DNA of 8,157 nucleotides from Euryarchaeota archaeon UBA111 (GTDB lineage Archaea; Thermoplasmatota; Poseidoniia; Poseidoniales; Poseidoniaceae). Location: contig DAWS01000063.1 in NCBI GenBank assembly GCA_002506025.1, forward strand, positions 14,222 to 22,378. The letters run 5' to 3'. A model generated the notes under the pieces. It saw only the letters and a list, made by a program, of their open reading frames with translations, had not been told where the DNA came from and ran no database searches. The translations under genes and the position numbers were made by a program. The stretch's first letter is position 1. Every line of letters starts with the position of its first letter. Below, piece after piece: positions 5,701 through 8,157 of this stretch.

Positions 5701-7698
5701 ATCTGATTTTGCTGCCGCTCGATTTCTTGCATCCTCTTCTTCCGCAACCCTGATTCCTTCTTCCAAGTCGACTTTACTGGTTAGATATGTTCCTGCCAAT
5801 ATCACAATAGTGATTGTCAAAATTGCGACTCTGCTGTCAAAGGCTGAACTTGCAATACCATAGAGGAATGTGCCAATCATTGCCGCTGACTTACCGAGGA
5901 AACCGAAGAATCCGAAAAATTCTGACGTCCTAGTTTCTGGAACTAACTGTGAAAACATAGAGCGTGCTTGGGCACCCGCTGAACCCATTGCGACACCAAC
6001 GAACATACCCAAGATAATCCACTGCATAGATACCCCAAGATTGAGCGGCTCCCAAACGTTGTCTCGCATAGTTTCTGCCCAGCCATCGACCGGACCACCT
6101 TGGTCTACGATAGTCGGATGACGATCACCTATCTCGCTTTGTCCATCATGCGGTCCATCAATAAAAATTATCGAAAATCTATGGTCACTGGCATCGCCAA
6201 ATGCCGCTACTATGCCAGCAGCGTCTGAATCTGATATCGTGAACGTTTCCTCATCTGCTTTGTCTGCTTGACCAGCAAGCATTGTTCCAGCCAGCAAACC
6301 TACTATGACGATTGCCAACATCGCTAATATACCCATTTTTCCAAGGTCTTTGTTCTGAATGAACATAATTGAACCACCAATTATTGCGACGAAAGCGAGA
6401 ATTATTACACATGCAAATAATCCTGCACCGAGAGTAGATGAACCAGAACTTTCTTTGGCATAGTCGGTTGAATTGCTCGGGAAGAATTGTTGGAAGTTAT
6501 CCCTAAACTCTGCGTCACCAGCAGAGGTTTCACCAACCCAATTTTCATAGCCTCGGTCATACAAGGTCAATAATTCGTATTCACCAGTTTCCTCATTATA
6601 TTCAAATTGGAAGTCATACCTTTCCGCATCTTCTTTACCGTCCAATTCTAGTGGAGCAAAGCCAGCTGCAACAATTGCCACGAAGCAGTAGATTAGTAGC
6701 GCCAGCATAAGAGCAAACTTAGTGCCCTTGATATCGGCTAATTTCCCAAATACCAGCGTCATGGGTATTGCTACAATATTGACGGTTAGCAGAAGTAGAA
6801 CGTTCATGCTTTGGTCAAGTCGCAGAACTGACTCGCCAAAGGCACTCGCCATACTCGCAATCGTGTTGACACCATCGTAAAACAGCAGATAAGCGAGCAA
6901 AAAGAATGCTAAAACCTTGAATTTTTTAATCTCCCTAAAAGTCTGAAAGACTTGTGCATAAGCAACTTTAGTGGCATTACCAAAGCCTTTCCATTCCATG
7001 GTTGACGGTATTTCTGGTTCAGGTGTCCATTTGAACATTAGATAGCCGAATCCCCACCACCAAATTGCGGAGGTTGAGAAAATTACTGCCATCTTGAAAT
7101 TGGTGTCCCAAGAGAATCCTAGTAATACAATGAGATGGAAGATAAGAATAGAGGAACCGCCAATAAAGCCGTACGCATAACCCCATGTTGAAACATGATC
7201 TTGACACTTTCTTGGTGCTAGATAAGGCATGAAGGAATAATAGATTACATTTCCACCAGTGAATCCTATTGTTCCGATTGTATACATTAGGGCGAGTATA
7301 ATGTAGCCTTGAGAGCCAAAATATGGCGCAGCTCCCATGAGTGCAGTAAATAATATTCCCACCAAGGTATACCATTTGAGCAATTTCTTTTTGATTGGCA
7401 TTTTATCTGCAATGACGCCTAATGCAGGGGCGGTAACAACGACAAAAATCATTGAAATTGTCAATACCCAGGCATAAAATGTGTCACCCGATTGTGTTCC
7501 TGTTGCCGTGTTGTACAGTGCAGCCATCAGTGCTGGCGCAATGACTGTCATAACCGTCAGTGCATATGCTTGGTTAGCCCAGTCAAAGAAATACCAACTT
7601 TTCAGAGCCTTCCTTTTTTCATCACTCATTGCATTAATTGTTTCTTTTGCAGATAGACCTGCAAATTCATCATCTGTTGCTGTCGCGACCTCAGACAT
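5698..7698 (-). CDS. MFS carrier, UMF1/Atg22-like, with a large insertion between membrane segments 9 and 10
   Basis: Major facilitator of the UMF1 type, related to yeast vacuolar effluxer Atg22. The first helix region carries the family signature FFDWANQAYALTVMT (37-51), and ADKMPIKKK (97-105) resembles the usual loop 2-3. Numbered from the ATG at 7698 (666 aa), segments 1-9 lie at about 40-62, 75-97, 107-125, 130-158, 168-190, 200-222, 263-286, 296-318 and 327-348, and the last three at 553-575, 595-620 and 624-640. Residues 349-552 are extra: an acidic loop (349-420), two more membrane segments (422-445, 454-475) joined by the basic loop NKDLGKMG, and a second acidic loop (476-550). By helix parity both loops lie outside. 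Usual family length is about 420-460. A TTG at 7728 would add ten residues and has AAGG upstream, so the start is not certain. It is followed after 9 bases by the acyltransferase gene. Substrate unknown; family members are linked to amino-acid efflux. Confidence 0.9.
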   Translation of the reverse strand: MSEVATATDDEFAGLSAKETINAMSDEKRKALKSWYFFDWANQAYALTVMTVIAPALMAALYNTATGTQSGDTFYAWVLTISMIFVVVTAPALGVIADKMPIKKKLLKWYTLVGILFTALMGAAPYFGSQGYIILALMYTIGTIGFTGGNVIYYSFMPYLAPRKCQDHVSTWGYAYGFIGGSSILIFHLIVLLGFSWDTNFKMAVIFSTSAIWWWGFGYLMFKWTPEPEIPSTMEWKGFGNATKVAYAQVFQTFREIKKFKVLAFFLLAYLLFYDGVNTIASMASAFGESVLRLDQSMNVLLLLTVNIVAIPMTLVFGKLADIKGTKFALMLALLIYCFVAIVAAGFAPLELDGKEDAERYDFQFEYNEETGEYELLTLYDRGYENWVGETSAGDAEFRDNFQQFFPSNSTDYAKESSGSSTLGAGLFACVIILAFVAIIGGSIMFIQNKDLGKMGILAMLAIVIVGLLAGTMLAGQADKADEETFTISDSDAAGIVAAFGDASDHRFSIIFIDGPHDGQSEIGDRHPTIVDQGGPVDGWAETMRDNVWEPLNLGVSMQWIILGMFVGVAMGSAGAQARSMFSQLVPETRTSEFFGFFGFLGKSAAMIGTFLYGIASSAFDSRVAILTITIVILAGTYLTSKVDLEEGIRVAEEEDARNRAAAKSD

Positions 7699-7754
7699 AA
7701 TGCCAAATGCCCCTGTGAGGCTTATCAATTAGATGCCTTCAGAGCAGGTATACA

Positions 7755-7768
7755 GAGAGTTTTCTCTC
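7755..7768. repeat. short inverted repeat between aIF5A and the MFS carrier gene
   Basis: GAGAG, TTTT and CTCTC form a perfect 5-base stem with a 4-base loop. It lies mid-spacer, about 55 bases before the MFS start and 14 bases after aIF5A. The minus-strand transcript would have an AAAA loop and no U-tract behind it. Function, if any, is unknown; it may mark a processing site or regulator site. Confidence 0.3.
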
Positions 7769-7780
7769 AATTTTTGAAGG

Positions 7781-7798
7781 TATCAGTGATCTCTGATA
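7781..7798. repeat. inverted repeat across the aIF5A stop codon
   Basis: TATCAG, a 6-base spacer and CTGATA form a perfect 6-base stem that contains the aIF5A stop codon (7783-7785). No T-run follows on the minus strand, so it does not look like a standard archaeal terminator. It could be a weak hairpin affecting mRNA ends, or chance. Confidence 0.35.
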
Positions 7799-8157
7799 AT
7801 CTTGTAGCGGCCTAGTGCTTCCATCCACATGATTTCTTTACCCGCTTCAATAGACATCTCCGGCTCCATTGGAAGAATCATCATGCTGTGGTCTCTCATG
7901 TTCATGGCATGAACCTCGTCGCCGTCAATGTGGGTAACCATTGCAGTGCCTTTCTCAATCATAGGGACCTGAATATTATCGGTGACGGTTCCGACATGGG
8001 AGATTTTTTTGGCTGAAAATAGTGATACTAATTCTAGACGCGCCTTTGCAGACCCGTGTTTCCCAGGTTTAGACTTAGAGATGCTTAGGATTTTGTAAGC
8101 CTCATCGTCAACGACACAAAATCGACCTACTTTCAATGTTCTAATTTCAACTCTATC
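7783..8157 (-). CDS. eif5A: translation initiation factor 5A (aIF5A), 5'-truncated by the window edge
   Basis: Archaeal homologue of eIF5A, which binds between the P and E sites of stalled ribosomes and promotes peptide-bond formation at difficult sequences and termination. The N-terminal SH3-like domain carries the hypusination loop SKSKPGKHGSAKAR. The modified lysine is the K of PGKHG, encoded at 8059-8061, so deoxyhypusine synthase should be present in the genome. The C-terminal OB-fold domain runs from about VPMIEKGTAMV to the end (MEALGRYKIIRDH). The frame stays open through base 8157, and the codons upstream of the TTG at 8136 read DRVEIRT. This matches the segment that precedes L-K-x-G-R in other archaeal aIF5A proteins, so the TTG is not the start and only a few N-terminal residues are missing. 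The next gene on the strand is the MFS carrier, 84 bases downstream. Confidence 0.97.
   Translation of the reverse strand, partial: DRVEIRTLKVGRFCVVDDEAYKILSISKSKPGKHGSAKARLELVSLFSAKKISHVGTVTDNIQVPMIEKGTAMVTHIDGDEVHAMNMRDHSMMILPMEPEMSIEAGKEIMWMEALGRYKIIRDH

Larger units (their letters stand above)
546..7698 (-). other. probable five-gene transcription unit: MFS carrier, acyltransferase, OPT transporter, EamA carrier, surE
   Basis: All five genes point the same way, with gaps of 9, 44, 11 and 9 bases, and three of the four junctions place the stop codon within or against the next ribosome site. The 84-base spacer before the MFS gene is the only place for a main promoter if aIF5A is not part of the unit; it contains only a weak TATA-like GTATAC (7748-7753). 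Whether aIF5A reads through into the unit cannot be decided here. Confidence 0.55.

Noticed and set aside
7019..7375. Alternative minus-strand frame inside the MFS gene.
   Set aside because: It overlaps well-formed membrane helices of the MFS carrier in another frame; the Cys- and His-rich composition is that of a shadow frame.
7755..7798. Intrinsic terminator after aIF5A.
   Set aside because: No T-rich tract follows either stem on the minus strand; the sequence after the first stem is A-rich.
8134..8136. TTG as the start codon of aIF5A.
   Set aside because: The frame is open upstream and encodes DRVEIRT, which matches the usual aIF5A N-terminal segment, so the true start is outside the window.

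Overview
The window comes from an archaeon. The right edge carries translation factor aIF5A with an intact hypusination loop. The left edge carries what reads as TrmY, the SPOUT enzyme that methylates pseudouridine 54 of archaeal tRNA. TrmY points to the Euryarchaeota in the broad sense. Moderate GC (about 40-45% by eye), very tight gene packing and several peptide and nutrient carriers would suit planktonic marine Thermoplasmatota (Poseidoniia, Marine Group II/III). That narrower placement is inference and needs a tree.

Layout, left to right: a 5'-truncated trmY on the plus strand (1-557) meets surE tail to tail with a 12-base overlap. Everything else is on the minus strand. In transcription order, right to left, it runs: aIF5A (entering from the right edge), an 84-base spacer with two small inverted repeats, an MFS carrier of the UMF1/Atg22 type with a large extra module, a membrane-anchored left-handed beta-helix acyltransferase, an OPT-family peptide transporter, an EamA/DMT carrier, and SurE nucleotidase. 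There is no RNA gene, CRISPR array or mobile element, and no non-coding stretch longer than about 85 bases.

The five genes from the MFS carrier to surE look like one transcription unit. Gaps are 9, 44, 11 and 9 bases. At the three short junctions the upstream stop codon lies inside or against the downstream Shine-Dalgarno sequence, which suggests translational coupling. A possible internal TATA-like element sits in the 44-base gap before the OPT gene. Three carriers, one membrane acyltransferase and a phosphomonoesterase suggest a solute-exchange and scavenging set, with OPT importing peptides and SurE dephosphorylating nucleotides. No substrate can be read from the sequence.

The most unusual items are the roughly 200-residue insertion in the MFS carrier (two extra membrane segments and two acidic outside loops), the membrane-tethered acyltransferase placed between transporters, and the stop/Shine-Dalgarno fusions. 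I did not find a clearly new defence or mobile system.
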